Of a stretch of 23,841 bases of DNA, positions 12,861-20,988 are shown piece after piece; within the stretch, counting starts at the first letter, position 1; every line of letters starts with the position of its first letter. The translations under genes and the position numbers were made by a program. This stretch comes from Clostridium sp. CAG:1219 (GTDB lineage Bacteria; Bacillota; Clostridia; TANB77; CAG-465): contig HF996758.1 in assembly GCA_000433335.1 (NCBI GenBank), positions 1 through 23,841 of the forward strand, given 5' to 3'. Below the pieces are notes generated by a model. It saw only the letters and a list, made by a program, of their open reading frames with translations, was not told where the DNA came from and did not search any database.

Positions 12861-14393
12861 ATGCCAATTAATATACAAGATAAGGAACTAATGTTATATA
12901 AGAATGGAATTAAAGAAAGTGAAAATATTTGGATTGAACAAGATATTGTAGTACCAGACTCTAAACCAGATGTTATGCAAATTATATCAACTCACGTAAC
13001 TCCATATGTTCTAAATATGGAAGTTAGTGATGGAAGAGTTAATGTCACAGGTAAATTAAATTATTTTATAATTTATAATACGGGGGATGCTAAATATGGT
13101 ACAAGAGGAATTTTTGTATCTCATCCTTTCACGCAGAGCCTAGCAGTAAAAGGCTTAAAAAAAGACATGAATGTTATAATAAAGCCAGTTGTGAAAAATG
13201 TTATATCTTCACTTCCAAATGAAAGAAAGATATCAGTAAAGTCTGAAATTATGTTTAAAATAAGTGTAAAGGATTTTACAAGAGTAAAATTAATAAATGA
13301 TTTTTCTTCAGAAAAGGCAATAGAAAAAAGAGTAGTAAGTGATAAATTCTCTAATGTTGTAAGTAATAAAACAAGTATAGTTGCATCAAGAGAAGATATA
13401 TTATTGTCAAAAGACGCCGAAGATTTATTTGAAATATTAAGAATTGAATCAGAAATAAAAAATACAGAAATTAAGGAAAGTTTTAATAAAATAATGTTAA
13501 AAGGCGACATTGTATTAAAACTAGTGTATCTAACAGAGTCTGATGATACAACAGTGAAAAATACATCTTTTGTAATACCATTTACTGGAATGATAGAGTT
13601 TGATAATATAAATGATAGAACTAAATTTGATGTTGATTATATAATGCAGGATTTAGAAATTGAAAAAAATATGGACATTACTACTACAAAAGCATTAAGC
13701 GTTGAATATAGAATTCTTGCTGATGTCACACAGTATGAAGAAGATGAAATATCTTATGTAGAAGATTTTTATAGTCAGTATGAGGAGCTAGATTATAACA
13801 AAAGAGAAGAAAATGTTATAAAACAAATTAGAAAAGAAAGCTACACTGTGGATGTGTCTGAAAGTACTAGCGGTGCATTTGATATGCAAAAGTTAGTAGA
13901 TTATAGTGTCGATTTAAATGGAATATCTGTAAGTGAAAGTATAGGCGGATTTAAATTAAGTGGAAACGTTAAAATAAATATGTTAATGCAAAATAATGAT
14001 AGTAGACAAATAGAATCAAAAAATGTAGAAATCCTTATAGATAAAGAAATAAAAAAAGAAGAGGATAGAGGAAATGAAAAAAATGATATTTTAATTTCCC
14101 TTGATAAATCAAACGTTGTACAAAATGAAAATAATTTAGACATATCAATTAGTTTAAGAGTAGATGTAGAAGCTAAGAATGAAGGCAATATACAAGTAAT
14201 AGATGAGCTAAATACAAAAAAAATAAATAGTGAAAATTTAGACAGTATGAATATATATATTGTTAAAGAAAATGATGACCTTTGGAATATAGCAAAGAAA
14301 TATAAAACAAGTATAGAAAATATAAAAAAAATAAATGAAGAATTGCGAGATGACAATTTAAGTGTGGGTCAAAAGATACTAATTATTAGGTAG
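12861..14393 (+). CDS. sipL: Spore coat/exosporium morphogenetic protein SipL-like (DUF3794 plus LysM)
   Basis: In Clostridia SipL binds SpoIVA and anchors coat assembly on the forespore surface, the role SpoVID plays in Bacillus. The 510-residue protein has the SPOCS/DUF3794 type N-terminus (MPINIQDKELMLYKNG, then QDIVVPDSKPDVMQII), repeats of that domain through about residue 400, an acidic linker, and a C-terminal LysM domain at about 463-510 (YIVKENDDLWNIAKKY, VGQKILIIR). This order matches C. difficile SipL. AAGGAGG precedes the ATG. yunB follows after two bases, so the two are cotranscribed. The gene is intact, unlike spoIIM and spoIIAB in this window. Confidence 0.9.
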   Translation: MPINIQDKELMLYKNGIKESENIWIEQDIVVPDSKPDVMQIISTHVTPYVLNMEVSDGRVNVTGKLNYFIIYNTGDAKYGTRGIFVSHPFTQSLAVKGLKKDMNVIIKPVVKNVISSLPNERKISVKSEIMFKISVKDFTRVKLINDFSSEKAIEKRVVSDKFSNVVSNKTSIVASREDILLSKDAEDLFEILRIESEIKNTEIKESFNKIMLKGDIVLKLVYLTESDDTTVKNTSFVIPFTGMIEFDNINDRTKFDVDYIMQDLEIEKNMDITTTKALSVEYRILADVTQYEEDEISYVEDFYSQYEELDYNKREENVIKQIRKESYTVDVSESTSGAFDMQKLVDYSVDLNGISVSESIGGFKLSGNVKINMLMQNNDSRQIESKNVEILIDKEIKKEEDRGNEKNDILISLDKSNVVQNENNLDISISLRVDVEAKNEGNIQVIDELNTKKINSENLDSMNIYIVKENDDLWNIAKKYKTSIENIKKINEELRDDNLSVGQKILIIR

Positions 14394-14395
14394 TT

Positions 14396-15091
14396 ATGAG
14401 ATTAAAATATTATATTTTAGGATTAAAAAAGGTAAAGAACTTTAAGAAAAAAGCTATATTTTTTATTCTACTAATATTAATGATATTTTTAATTATATAT
14501 ATAATAAATAATAATTTGGAACCTAAGATACTAGCGCTTTGTGATAGCTCAGCTAAATCTATAGCGTTAAATGCAACAAATAGTGCAATACAAGAAAGAG
14601 TTGGAAATGTTGAATATGATAAACTAGTAACCATAAAGCAAGATGAAAATGGTAAGGTAACCGCAATTAATGCTAATGTAATGGAACTAAATAGTATAGC
14701 AAGTAATGTAGCACTTGGTGTTCAGTCAAAGCTTGATAATACTCAAGAAGTTTTAATAAAATTCCCTATTGCAAGTATTTTGGGAGAATCTCTACTTAGT
14801 GGATATGGACCTAAAATTCCTATAAAAGTGATTCCAACAGGTAATGTTAGCGTTAATTTTAATTCTGAATTTGAGGAAAGTGGTATAAATCAAACTAGAC
14901 ATAAAATATCAATAGATATAAAGACAAAAGTAAAAATAATAGCACCATTTTTTTCAAAGTACAATGAATATACAGATGAAATTACAATAGCAGAAAGTGT
15001 AATAGTTGGCGAAGTACCATCGTCTTATTATAATATAACAGGAGTAGAGGGACTTACAAAAGATGATTGCCTAAACTTTGTTGGAGATTAA
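14396..15091 (+). CDS. yunB: Sporulation protein YunB
   Basis: YunB is a sigma-E-controlled membrane protein needed for normal sporulation in B. subtilis; its molecular role is unknown. The 231-residue product has one N-terminal membrane segment (about residues 20-41) and an extracytoplasmic domain with the family features NATNSAIQE, VALGVQSKL, and the stretch FPIASILGESLLSGYGPKIP. GTAGTTATG shows that the start lies two bases after the sipL stop, so translation is probably coupled; AGG upstream is a weak ribosome binding site. A strong terminator follows. Confidence 0.9.
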   Translation: MRLKYYILGLKKVKNFKKKAIFFILLILMIFLIIYIINNNLEPKILALCDSSAKSIALNATNSAIQERVGNVEYDKLVTIKQDENGKVTAINANVMELNSIASNVALGVQSKLDNTQEVLIKFPIASILGESLLSGYGPKIPIKVIPTGNVSVNFNSEFEESGINQTRHKISIDIKTKVKIIAPFFSKYNEYTDEITIAESVIVGEVPSSYYNITGVEGLTKDDCLNFVGD

Positions 15092-15093
15092 AA

Positions 15094-15124
15094 AAACTCG
15101 GATAAAATCCGAGTTTAATTTTTT
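15094..15124. terminator. Bidirectional terminator between yunB and rpsI
   Basis: A perfect 10-bp stem (AAACTCGGAT at 15094-15103, ATCCGAGTTT at 15107-15116) with an AAA loop is flanked by A residues on the left and AATTTTTTT on the right. It serves both convergent operons. Confidence 0.92.
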
Positions 15125-15141
15125 TGTAATTAATAAAATTA

Positions 15142-15537
15142 CTATCTTTTTGAGAATTGAGGTGCTTTTCTTGCTTTTTTAAGACCGTATTTTCTTCTTT
15201 CTTTAACTCTTGAATCTCTAGTAAGTAGTCCATTTCTTTTTAAAACTCCTCTTACTTCAACGTCTGTTGTAGCTAAAGCTTTTGCAATACCGTGTGCCAC
15301 TGCACCTGCTTGACCTGCAAATCCACCACCATGGACGTCTGCTTCAACATCATATTTTTCCATCATGTTAGCAACTGTGAATGGTTTTAAAACTATAGCT
15401 TTTAAAGTATCTAAAGTGTAGATATCATTTATATCTTTTTTATTTATTGTTATTTTACCAGTTCCTGGAATTATACTAACTCTTGCTATTGAAGATTTTC
15501 TTTTTCCAGTAGCTTTAATATATTCTTTTTTTGCCAT
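15142..15537 (-). CDS. rpsI: 30S ribosomal protein S9
   Basis: S9 lies in the head of the small subunit with its basic C-terminal tail reaching the P site. The 131-residue product carries ATGKRKSSIARV near the start, FAGQAGAVAHGIAKAL in the centre, DSRVKERRKYGLKKARKAPQ, and ends FSKR as universal for S9. AGGAGG lies just upstream of the ATG at 15537. It is the second gene of the rplM-rpsI operon, 12 bases after rplM, and is transcribed from the rplM promoter. Confidence 0.98.
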   Translation of the reverse strand: MAKKEYIKATGKRKSSIARVSIIPGTGKITINKKDINDIYTLDTLKAIVLKPFTVANMMEKYDVEADVHGGGFAGQAGAVAHGIAKALATTDVEVRGVLKRNGLLTRDSRVKERRKYGLKKARKAPQFSKR

Positions 15538-15549
15538 TTTTATTTCCTC

Positions 15550-15984
15550 CTAAAATTCCCAAGTTTCAGGTTTTTGAGCTTCATGTAAATGCTCGCTACC
15601 TTTGAATACTCTTAATTTTGTAAGCATACTTCTTCCAAGTGAATTTTTTGGTAACATACCTTTAACAGCAAGTAATACTGCTTTATCAGAAGTGTTAGCC
15701 ATAATATCTTTATAAGAAGTTTCTTTCATTCCACCTGGGTAACCAGAGTGATGTCTGTAAACTTTATCATTTAATTTGTTTCCAGTTAAAACTATTTTAT
15801 CTGAGTTTATAACTATAACATGATCTCCACAATCTAAATTTGGAGTATAAGTTGGTTTGTGTTTACCTTTTAAAAGTCTAGCAGCTTCTGTAGCAACTCT
15901 TCCAAGAGATTTTCCTTCTCCATCTAACACATACCATTTTTTTTCAATTTCGCTAGCTTTTACGCTATGTGTTGTATTATTCAT
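15550..15984 (-). CDS. rplM: 50S ribosomal protein L13
   Basis: L13 is an early-assembling large-subunit protein. The 144-residue product shows [22 protein letters not shown], of which the core is [11 protein letters not shown], then [28 protein letters not shown] and [15 protein letters not shown], all family hallmarks, at standard length. AGGAGG precedes ATG 15984. It is the first gene of the operon, behind a sigma-A promoter and an untranslated leader that looks like the L13 autoregulatory leader. Confidence 0.98.
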   Translation of the reverse strand: MNNTTHSVKASEIEKKWYVLDGEGKSLGRVATEAARLLKGKHKPTYTPNLDCGDHVIVINSDKIVLTGNKLNDKVYRHHSGYPGGMKETSYKDIMANTSDKAVLLAVKGMLPKNSLGRSMLTKLRVFKGSEHLHEAQKPETWEF

Positions 15985-16010
15985 AATTTGAATTCCTCCT
16001 AAAACATAGT

Positions 16011-16048
16011 ATGTTAATCAAGTTTCCGGGTTCAGATTAACCACTATA
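16011..16048 (-). ncRNA. L13-type ribosomal protein leader
   Basis: Between the rplM promoter and its ribosome binding site the minus strand has GTTAATC and GATTAAC arms (16042-16036 and 16018-16012) enclosing a 17-nt loop with AACCCGGAAACTT. In Firmicutes an RNA leader at this place (Rfam family L13_leader) is thought to bind L13 for feedback control. Assignment rests on position and a stem-loop, not on a covariance search. Confidence 0.55.
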
Positions 16049-16062
16049 ATTAATACTAGTAT

Positions 16063-16091
16063 ATTATACAGTTTTTTTTACATAAAGTCAA
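16063..16091 (-). promoter_or_regulatory. Promoter of rplM-rpsI
   Basis: On the minus strand TTGACT (16091-16086) and TATAAT (16068-16063) are 17 nt apart, about 80 bases from the rplM start. Confidence 0.88.
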
Positions 16092-16214
16092 GACATCTTT
16101 CTAACTTTTTTATAATAAGAGTTAAATGTTAAAAAAGTTTACATAATGTGAGATAATAATAAAGTAAATTTTTTTTAATAGGTAATTACTAATTTAAAAT
16201 AGGAGGTATTTTGA

Positions 16215-16409
16215 GTGAGACCAGATTTTGAAGTAACTTTTATGAAAAGCTACAGAAAGATAACAGAACTTTTACAAAGATGTCCAGATGATTGTATATT
16301 TGAAGCACTTTGTACGAGAGTAGAAGAAGAATTTGCATTTCAAATAGAAAGAGCAAAAATCACGTCTGAATTTTTATCATTTTATCTTTTCTTAGAAAAT
16401 ATAAAATGA
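16215..16409 (+). CDS. Small protein of unknown function, possibly the N-terminal part of a split gene
   Basis: I do not recognise this 64-residue, mainly helical, acidic product (it contains CPDDCIFEALCTRVEEEFAF). The GTG start at 16215 has a perfect AGGAGGT eight bases upstream, so translation begins here. The frame ends at 16409 in ATAAAATGATAA. The next frame is already open from 16405 and leads straight into the following gene. Removing one A from the AAAA at 16403-16406 would join both into about 275 residues. The stop lies within the right arm of a perfect 13-bp inverted repeat (16373-16385, 16401-16413). A free-standing small protein and a frameshifted N-terminus are both possible. 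It heads a four-gene set ending with the HD/EAL protein. Confidence 0.6.
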   Translation: MRPDFEVTFMKSYRKITELLQRCPDDCIFEALCTRVEEEFAFQIERAKITSEFLSFYLFLENIK

Positions 16410-16413
16410 TAAA
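16373..16413 (+). repeat. Perfect 13-bp inverted repeat around the end of the small gene
   Basis: TTTATCATTTTAT (16373-16385) and ATAAAATGATAAA (16401-16413) are exact complements with a 15-nt loop. No T run follows on the plus strand, so it is not a normal terminator. Confidence 0.8.
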
Positions 16414-16434
16414 AAAATAAACTATGATGAGGAG

Positions 16435-17070
16435 TTGCTAAAAAGAGAAGTTAACAGCTTTCGTAGTACGATACAAGGATATGTAGGAGATGTTTCTCCT
16501 GACATTATCAATGATGTTATTTTTTCTTCATCCCTTTTTGGAACTATAGGAAAATATGATACCAAAAGAATTTTGAATAAAATTGAATCTTTCTATAAAG
16601 GATTTGAAAAACAAGTAAAACAAGTTCTTATAACTTCTATAAAAGCAATGTTTGACAAACTTGATGAAATAGGAGAAATAGAAAGGACTTGTCATGCTTC
16701 AAACTTCAACTTTGTAAAATCTGGACTAGGTATTTTAAATATAAATATTGGTCAAGAAGAATCACAGGAAATAGAAGATATTATAAAACTTAAGGATATA
16801 CAATTTCCGAAGACAATAAGAGAAAATTATAATAAAAGATATTTGGAAAGACTAAACCTTTCGAAGCTGATATTAATTAACATTTTTATTTGCAATAAAT
16901 TTGTTAAGGTCTACGAACGCTTTATAGTTAATCTTTTTATACTTTCTGAACACAAAAATTTACTTATAGGTATGAAGAATGGGGACATTGAACGAGATAC
17001 AGTTATATATTATATAGAGTCATCTGAATGGTATATGAATGGACTTATAAGTAGTGTTATATCTACTTGA
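16435..17070 (+). CDS. Alpha-helical protein of unknown function
   Basis: I do not recognise this product of about 211 residues. It looks cytoplasmic and all-helical, with amphipathic stretches (VSPDIINDVIFSSSLFG, ILNKIESFYKGFEKQVKQVL) and a hydrophobic stretch near residues 139-150 that is too polar around it to be a sure membrane helix. The TTG at 16435 is the first accepted start codon, but the GGAG before it touches the codon directly, leaving no normal spacing. The frame is open back to 16405, inside the preceding gene's end. This favours an earlier junction, that is, a frameshifted single gene with 16215-16409. The stop TGA at 17068 is followed in the same frame by the next gene. Confidence 0.6.
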   Translation: MLKREVNSFRSTIQGYVGDVSPDIINDVIFSSSLFGTIGKYDTKRILNKIESFYKGFEKQVKQVLITSIKAMFDKLDEIGEIERTCHASNFNFVKSGLGILNINIGQEESQEIEDIIKLKDIQFPKTIRENYNKRYLERLNLSKLILINIFICNKFVKVYERFIVNLFILSEHKNLLIGMKNGDIERDTVIYYIESSEWYMNGLISSVIST

Positions 17071-17085
17071 AAAAAGGGAGAAAAA

Positions 17086-17622
17086 CTGGATATAGCATCG
17101 TTTTTTAATGACAAGATTGATAAAGAAAAAATAGAGTATATTAAAAACTTATCTAGTAATGAAGTTAAGTTATATATTTTTAAAGACATTCTTGTATATT
17201 CTGCATTTTTGATTGTTCCTAAGACTAAAGAGTTAAAAAACTATGGGATAATGCAAAGCGCTACTTCATATAATAGTGTAGTTGTTGCATGGGATCTACC
17301 ACAATATAATTTGCCAATTAGGGTTTATGTCATCAAAGAAAAGATTAAATTTTTCTTTTCGAAAGTTGTAGTAAAGGAAAAAATAAGAAGATATTTAGGT
17401 GATAGTGATTTCAAAGTAGGAAAATATAATTTTGGAACGTCGATTTTGTATTACATAGATGCAGAAAAAAGAGCTAAACTAAAGGAAATAAAAGCATGCG
17501 ACACTAAAAACAAGTTGATAGAACATATATTATTTTTACAAACGGGCATTTTTCCAGAACATATGAAAAAAGAAAAGGAATTGAAAGGGAAAACAATAGA
17601 CATAAAAGAAATAATAAAATAA
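17086..17622 (+). CDS. Protein of unknown function with probable CTG start
   Basis: The family is not recognised. The frame is open from the upstream TGA at 17068. No ATG, GTG or TTG occurs before TTG 17209, but a good AAAAAGGGAG site at 17071-17080 lies five bases before a CTG at 17086. Starting there gives 178 residues beginning (M)DIASFFNDKIDKEKIEY, while starting at 17209 would have no ribosome binding site and lose 41 residues of similar composition. The protein is Lys-rich with alternating beta and helical segments (YNSVVVAWDLPQYNLPIRVYV) and no membrane helix. It is 15 bases from the previous gene, so they form an operon, and a terminator follows. CTG starts are rare, so a mutated ATG or TTG is also possible. 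Confidence 0.55.
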   Translation: MDIASFFNDKIDKEKIEYIKNLSSNEVKLYIFKDILVYSAFLIVPKTKELKNYGIMQSATSYNSVVVAWDLPQYNLPIRVYVIKEKIKFFFSKVVVKEKIRRYLGDSDFKVGKYNFGTSILYYIDAEKRAKLKEIKACDTKNKLIEHILFLQTGIFPEHMKKEKELKGKTIDIKEIIK

Positions 17623-17624
17623 TT

Positions 17625-17662
17625 AAAACGCCTCTTAAAAAAGGGGCGTTTTATATTGCTTT
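17625..17662 (+). terminator. Terminator of the three-gene unknown operon
   Basis: AAAACGCCTCTT (17625-17636) pairs with AAGGGGCGTTTT (17641-17652), with one G-T pair and an AAAA loop. TATATTGCTTTTTTT follows. Confidence 0.88.
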
Positions 17663-17725
17663 TTTTAAATTTATGTAGTATCATTAATAAATAGATGTAG
17701 AAGAATATAAAAGTGGAGTGATTAG

Positions 17726-19369
17726 ATGGAAAACTTTGAAGGAATATGGGATTTTGAAACTGAATCAATTGATGTAGATATAATGGATATAAAAGAAAAA
17801 GCTAGAATAAATAAACTTATATCAGAACTTAAGATGTTTAGAGAAGATAGTGAAAAATTGACTCAAATTTATACGAGCATACTGAAAGATGAAAAAGTTA
17901 TAAGTACACTTACAAAAATTAGCCAAGACAAAATATTTAGTGAACAATTCCCTGAATTTTTTGAATGTAATGATTTCGGAGAGAATGTAATAAACTGTCA
18001 GCAAAATAGCAGATATCATAAATATGGAGTGTTTTTGCATACTTTGCATGCTATATACAATGTAGGAAAAACTGATATTCCTCTTGGAGATTATGAAATA
18101 AAAATATTAAAGTGGACTATGTTACTTCATGATATAGGAAAACCATTTGTAAAGACAGTATCTGATCAAGGAAATGATAGTTTTACAGGTCATGAGGATG
18201 TATCTGCTAAAATGGCAGAAACAATACTTAATAGATTTAGTTTTACAGATGACGAAAAATTTATAATAATTAACTTAATAAAGTATCATGATAAATATAT
18301 AAATCAAGGAGAAATTACTTATGATAACATGAAATTCTTAGCTTCAGAACTTAAGAACAACAAAAAATTATTTTATCTTTTACTAGATGTAAAAGAGGCT
18401 GATGCAAAAGCTAAATGTGATGAAGTATATGAGGTATACAAACAAGTAAAACAGAAATATTTAGAGTTTATAGGAAGTTATTTCTCATATGATAATACAA
18501 TGAATATAAGTAGTGGAGACGTTATATCAGAAACTGTTGATGCTAATATAGGTGCATTAAATAATTTTAACAATCAAAAAGAAGCAGAAGAATTTATAAC
18601 AAACGATGAATACGAAGAAATTCTAATTAATACTATAAATAGAAAAAATATATCTGTTTATTATCAACCAGTAATTGATCTTCAAGATAAACGCGTTACT
18701 GCATATGAGCTATTTTCAAAAATAAAACATACTAAAAATGTTAATATAGTAGACCTTATGAATTATGCTAAAAAAGGAAGTAAATTTGACAAGATACAAC
18801 AAGTACTTATGATAAATGCTATAAGCGATTTTGAAAAGGTGGATAGTACTGAATCAAATAAAATATTTGTAAATATAGATTACGAAAGTTATAACAAATA
18901 TATTAATAAACCAAGAATGTATGATATGATGGATAGAAATAAAATAGTACTAGAATTTCAAAATTATTCAAATATTGATGAAACAGATCTAGCATTTACT
19001 ATAAAAACTATACATGAGCATAAAGGTTTTGTATCTTTTGACAATTTTGGAATAGGAAACATATCTCTTGATAAATTAGATATACTAAAACCAGATTTTA
19101 TAAAATTTGACGTATCATTTTTAAGTAATATAACTGTAGATAGTGAAAAGCAAAGGTACCTTTCAACTGTTGTTACATCTTGTATGGCAAAAGGAGTAGA
19201 AGTTGTTGCTGTTGGAGTAGAAGATAGACAAACACTTGTTACTTTAAAAAGTATTGGCATAAGGTATGTTCAGGGATACTTTTTTGGAATACCAGATAAT
19301 TCAATAAGACCAATAAACGCTCAAATATCAACAGAAATAGATAAGATTAATAATGAAACATCATTATAA
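17726..19369 (+). CDS. HD-domain protein fused to a degenerate EAL domain
   Basis: The 547-residue cytoplasmic protein joins a metal-dependent HD phosphohydrolase domain (about 95-235) to a C-terminal EAL domain (about 300-530). HD residues are H105 and H108 in FLHTLHAI, H135-D136 in LLHDIGKP, H156 in TGHED and H188 in KYHDK, so this half looks active; it resembles HD domains of the tRNA nucleotidyltransferase type. The EAL half keeps E328 (in place of the E of EAL), N383, E410, D439, K460, D462, E499 and Q516. However, the second Asp of DDFG is N440 and the Glu of the AEGVE motif is V496. Both are metal or catalytic positions in active c-di-GMP phosphodiesterases, so c-di-GMP binding without hydrolysis is likely. 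The N-terminal 90 residues are an acidic helical region. AGTGGAG precedes the ATG. No GGDEF domain or membrane segment is present. The substrate of the HD part is unknown. Confidence 0.82.
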   Translation: MENFEGIWDFETESIDVDIMDIKEKARINKLISELKMFREDSEKLTQIYTSILKDEKVISTLTKISQDKIFSEQFPEFFECNDFGENVINCQQNSRYHKYGVFLHTLHAIYNVGKTDIPLGDYEIKILKWTMLLHDIGKPFVKTVSDQGNDSFTGHEDVSAKMAETILNRFSFTDDEKFIIINLIKYHDKYINQGEITYDNMKFLASELKNNKKLFYLLLDVKEADAKAKCDEVYEVYKQVKQKYLEFIGSYFSYDNTMNISSGDVISETVDANIGALNNFNNQKEAEEFITNDEYEEILINTINRKNISVYYQPVIDLQDKRVTAYELFSKIKHTKNVNIVDLMNYAKKGSKFDKIQQVLMINAISDFEKVDSTESNKIFVNIDYESYNKYINKPRMYDMMDRNKIVLEFQNYSNIDETDLAFTIKTIHEHKGFVSFDNFGIGNISLDKLDILKPDFIKFDVSFLSNITVDSEKQRYLSTVVTSCMAKGVEVVAVGVEDRQTLVTLKSIGIRYVQGYFFGIPDNSIRPINAQISTEIDKINNETSL

Positions 19370-19379
19370 TATAACAAAA

Positions 19380-19421
19380 AAATTGGAGAAAAATTAAAAA
19401 ATATTTTTCTTCAATTTCTTT
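19380..19421 (+). terminator. Terminator between the HD/EAL gene and recA
   Basis: A 15-bp stem with one G-T pair (AAATTGGAGAAAAAT at 19380-19394, ATTTTTCTTCAATTT at 19403-19417) is followed by CTTTT. Confidence 0.75.
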
Positions 19422-19432
19422 TATGAAAGCTA

Positions 19433-19461
19433 TTGACAAAACAAAAAACAAATAGTATAAT
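19433..19461 (+). promoter_or_regulatory. Promoter of recA
   Basis: Perfect TTGACA (19433-19438) and TATAAT (19456-19461) with a 17-nt spacer. Confidence 0.92.
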
Positions 19462-19467
19462 CTTAAT

Positions 19468-19479
19468 GAACGAATGTTT
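19468..19479 (+). promoter_or_regulatory. LexA-type SOS operator of recA
   Basis: GAAC-GAAT-GTTT at 19468-19479 matches the Gram-positive SOS box core GAAC-N4-GTTC but for the last base. It covers the expected transcription start, just after the -10 element. recA is a standard LexA target in Firmicutes. lexA is not in the window. Confidence 0.7.
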
Positions 19480-19492
19480 GGAGGATGGGTAT

Positions 19493-20551
19493 ATGATATC
19501 AGAAGAAAGAAAAAAAGCCTTAGATATAGCTATGGCACAAATCGAAAAAAATTTTGGAAAAGGTTCTGTAATGAAACTTGGAGAGGTAGCTACAGTTTCA
19601 GTTGACTGTATTCCAACAGGAGCCTTAAGCCTTGATATAGCACTTGGAATTGGTGGATTTCCAAGAGGAAGAATAGTAGAAGTATATGGTCCTGAATCAT
19701 CAGGTAAAACAACAGTTGCACTACATGCAATAGCTGAAGCACAAAAACTTGGTGGAGTTGCTGCTTTTATAGATGCAGAGCATGCTCTAGATCCAGTATA
19801 TGCTAGAAATTTGGGCGTTGATATAGATAATTTAATTGTTGCGCAACCAGATACGGGTGAACAAGCACTAGAAATTGCTGAACAATTAATTAGAAGTGGT
19901 GCTGTAGACATAATAACTATAGACTCAGTTGCAGCTTTAGTTCCAAAAGCAGAAATTGATGGAGAAATGGGAGATTCACATGTGGGTCTTCAAGCTCGTC
20001 TTATGTCACAGGCTCTAAGAAAACTTACAGGTGTTCTTAATAAATCCAAAACAGTAGCCATATTTATAAATCAGTTACGTGAAAAAGTAGGAATAATGTT
20101 TGGAAATCCAGAAACAACACCAGGTGGACGTGCATTAAAATTCTATTCTTCAGTAAGACTTGAAGTAAGAAAACAAGAAGCTATTAAAGTGAATGGTGAA
20201 GTTAAAGGATCAAGAACTAAAGTAAAAGTCGTTAAAAATAAAGTTGCTCCTCCTTTTAGAGAAGCAGAATTTGATATAATTTATGGAAAAGGAATATCAA
20301 ATGAAGGATGTATTTTGGATCTTGCAGTTAATATGGATATAGTTGATAAGAGTGGAGCATGGTTTGCATACAATGGAGAAAAAATAGGTCAAGGAAGAGA
20401 AAATGCAAAAGAATTCTTATTAAAGAATCCTGAAATAATGAAAGAAATAGAACAAAAAGTTAGAGATAACTTTAATGCTGCATTTGAAAAAAGTATGGGC
20501 GGAATAAAAGAAGTAGAAGACGTTGCAATTAGCGACGGAGTAGAAGAATAA
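19493..20551 (+). CDS. recA: Recombinase RecA
   Basis: RecA forms filaments on single-stranded DNA for strand exchange and triggers LexA self-cleavage. The 352-residue protein is full length, with Walker [10 protein letters not shown] at 66-74, [12 protein letters not shown], Walker [11 protein letters not shown], the L1/L2 region [17 protein letters not shown] through [10 protein letters not shown], and an acidic C-terminus. ATG 19493 follows GGAGG at 19480-19484; the in-frame ATG candidates further up lie inside the promoter. It heads a six-gene run (recX, deoD, scpA, mrnC, unknown) with gaps of 2-27 bases, so SOS control may extend to these genes. Confidence 0.98.
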   Translation: MISEERKKALDIAMAQIEKNFGKGSVMKLGEVATVSVDCIPTGALSLDIALGIGGFPRGRIVEVYGPESSGKTTVALHAIAEAQKLGGVAAFIDAEHALDPVYARNLGVDIDNLIVAQPDTGEQALEIAEQLIRSGAVDIITIDSVAALVPKAEIDGEMGDSHVGLQARLMSQALRKLTGVLNKSKTVAIFINQLREKVGIMFGNPETTPGGRALKFYSSVRLEVRKQEAIKVNGEVKGSRTKVKVVKNKVAPPFREAEFDIIYGKGISNEGCILDLAVNMDIVDKSGAWFAYNGEKIGQGRENAKEFLLKNPEIMKEIEQKVRDNFNAAFEKSMGGIKEVEDVAISDGVEE

Positions 20552-20560
20552 GGAGTATTT

Positions 20561-20977
20561 ATGGATTTTGAAGAAGCAAGAATAAAGGCGATAAAGTATT
20601 TGGGGATATCCAAAAAAACTGAATCAGAAGTGAGAGAAAAGCTTGTTTTGTCAAATTGTGATGCAGAGATTGCAGAGCAGGTAATAGAATACTTAAAGGA
20701 ATTAAATTACATAAATGATAATGATTATGTAGACGCATATATTAGACAAAATATGCGTCTATTTAAGTTTTCTATTTTTGAAATAAAACAAAAGCTATTG
20801 CAAAAGGGAATAAAAAAGTATATAATTGAAGAAAAAATAGAAGTATTGCGTGAAAATGATTATGAGTCAAAAGTAGTTGAAAAATTAAAGTACTCTAAAT
20901 TAAAGAATATGGACGAATTAAAAATGAAGCAATACTTATATAAAAGAGGTTTTAGAGTTGATATAGATAACTATTAG
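20561..20977 (+). CDS. recX: Regulatory protein RecX
   Basis: RecX binds RecA filaments and limits recombinase activity. The 138-residue product, short but within the family range, has typical three-helix repeat features: IKYLGISKKTESEVREKL, DNDYVDAYIRQNM and FEIKQKLLQKGI. It lies nine bases after recA with AAGGAG before ATG 20561, the classical recA-recX pairing, and is almost surely cotranscribed. The C-terminal repeat (KMKQYLYKRGF) appears complete. Confidence 0.9.
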   Translation: MDFEEARIKAIKYLGISKKTESEVREKLVLSNCDAEIAEQVIEYLKELNYINDNDYVDAYIRQNMRLFKFSIFEIKQKLLQKGIKKYIIEEKIEVLRENDYESKVVEKLKYSKLKNMDELKMKQYLYKRGFRVDIDNY

Positions 20978-20988
20978 GAGGTTTTTTT

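Noticed and set aside
16435-17070. Sporulation protein YtxC
   Set aside because: Considered because of size and helical character, but I could not see the family's motifs, so no name is given.
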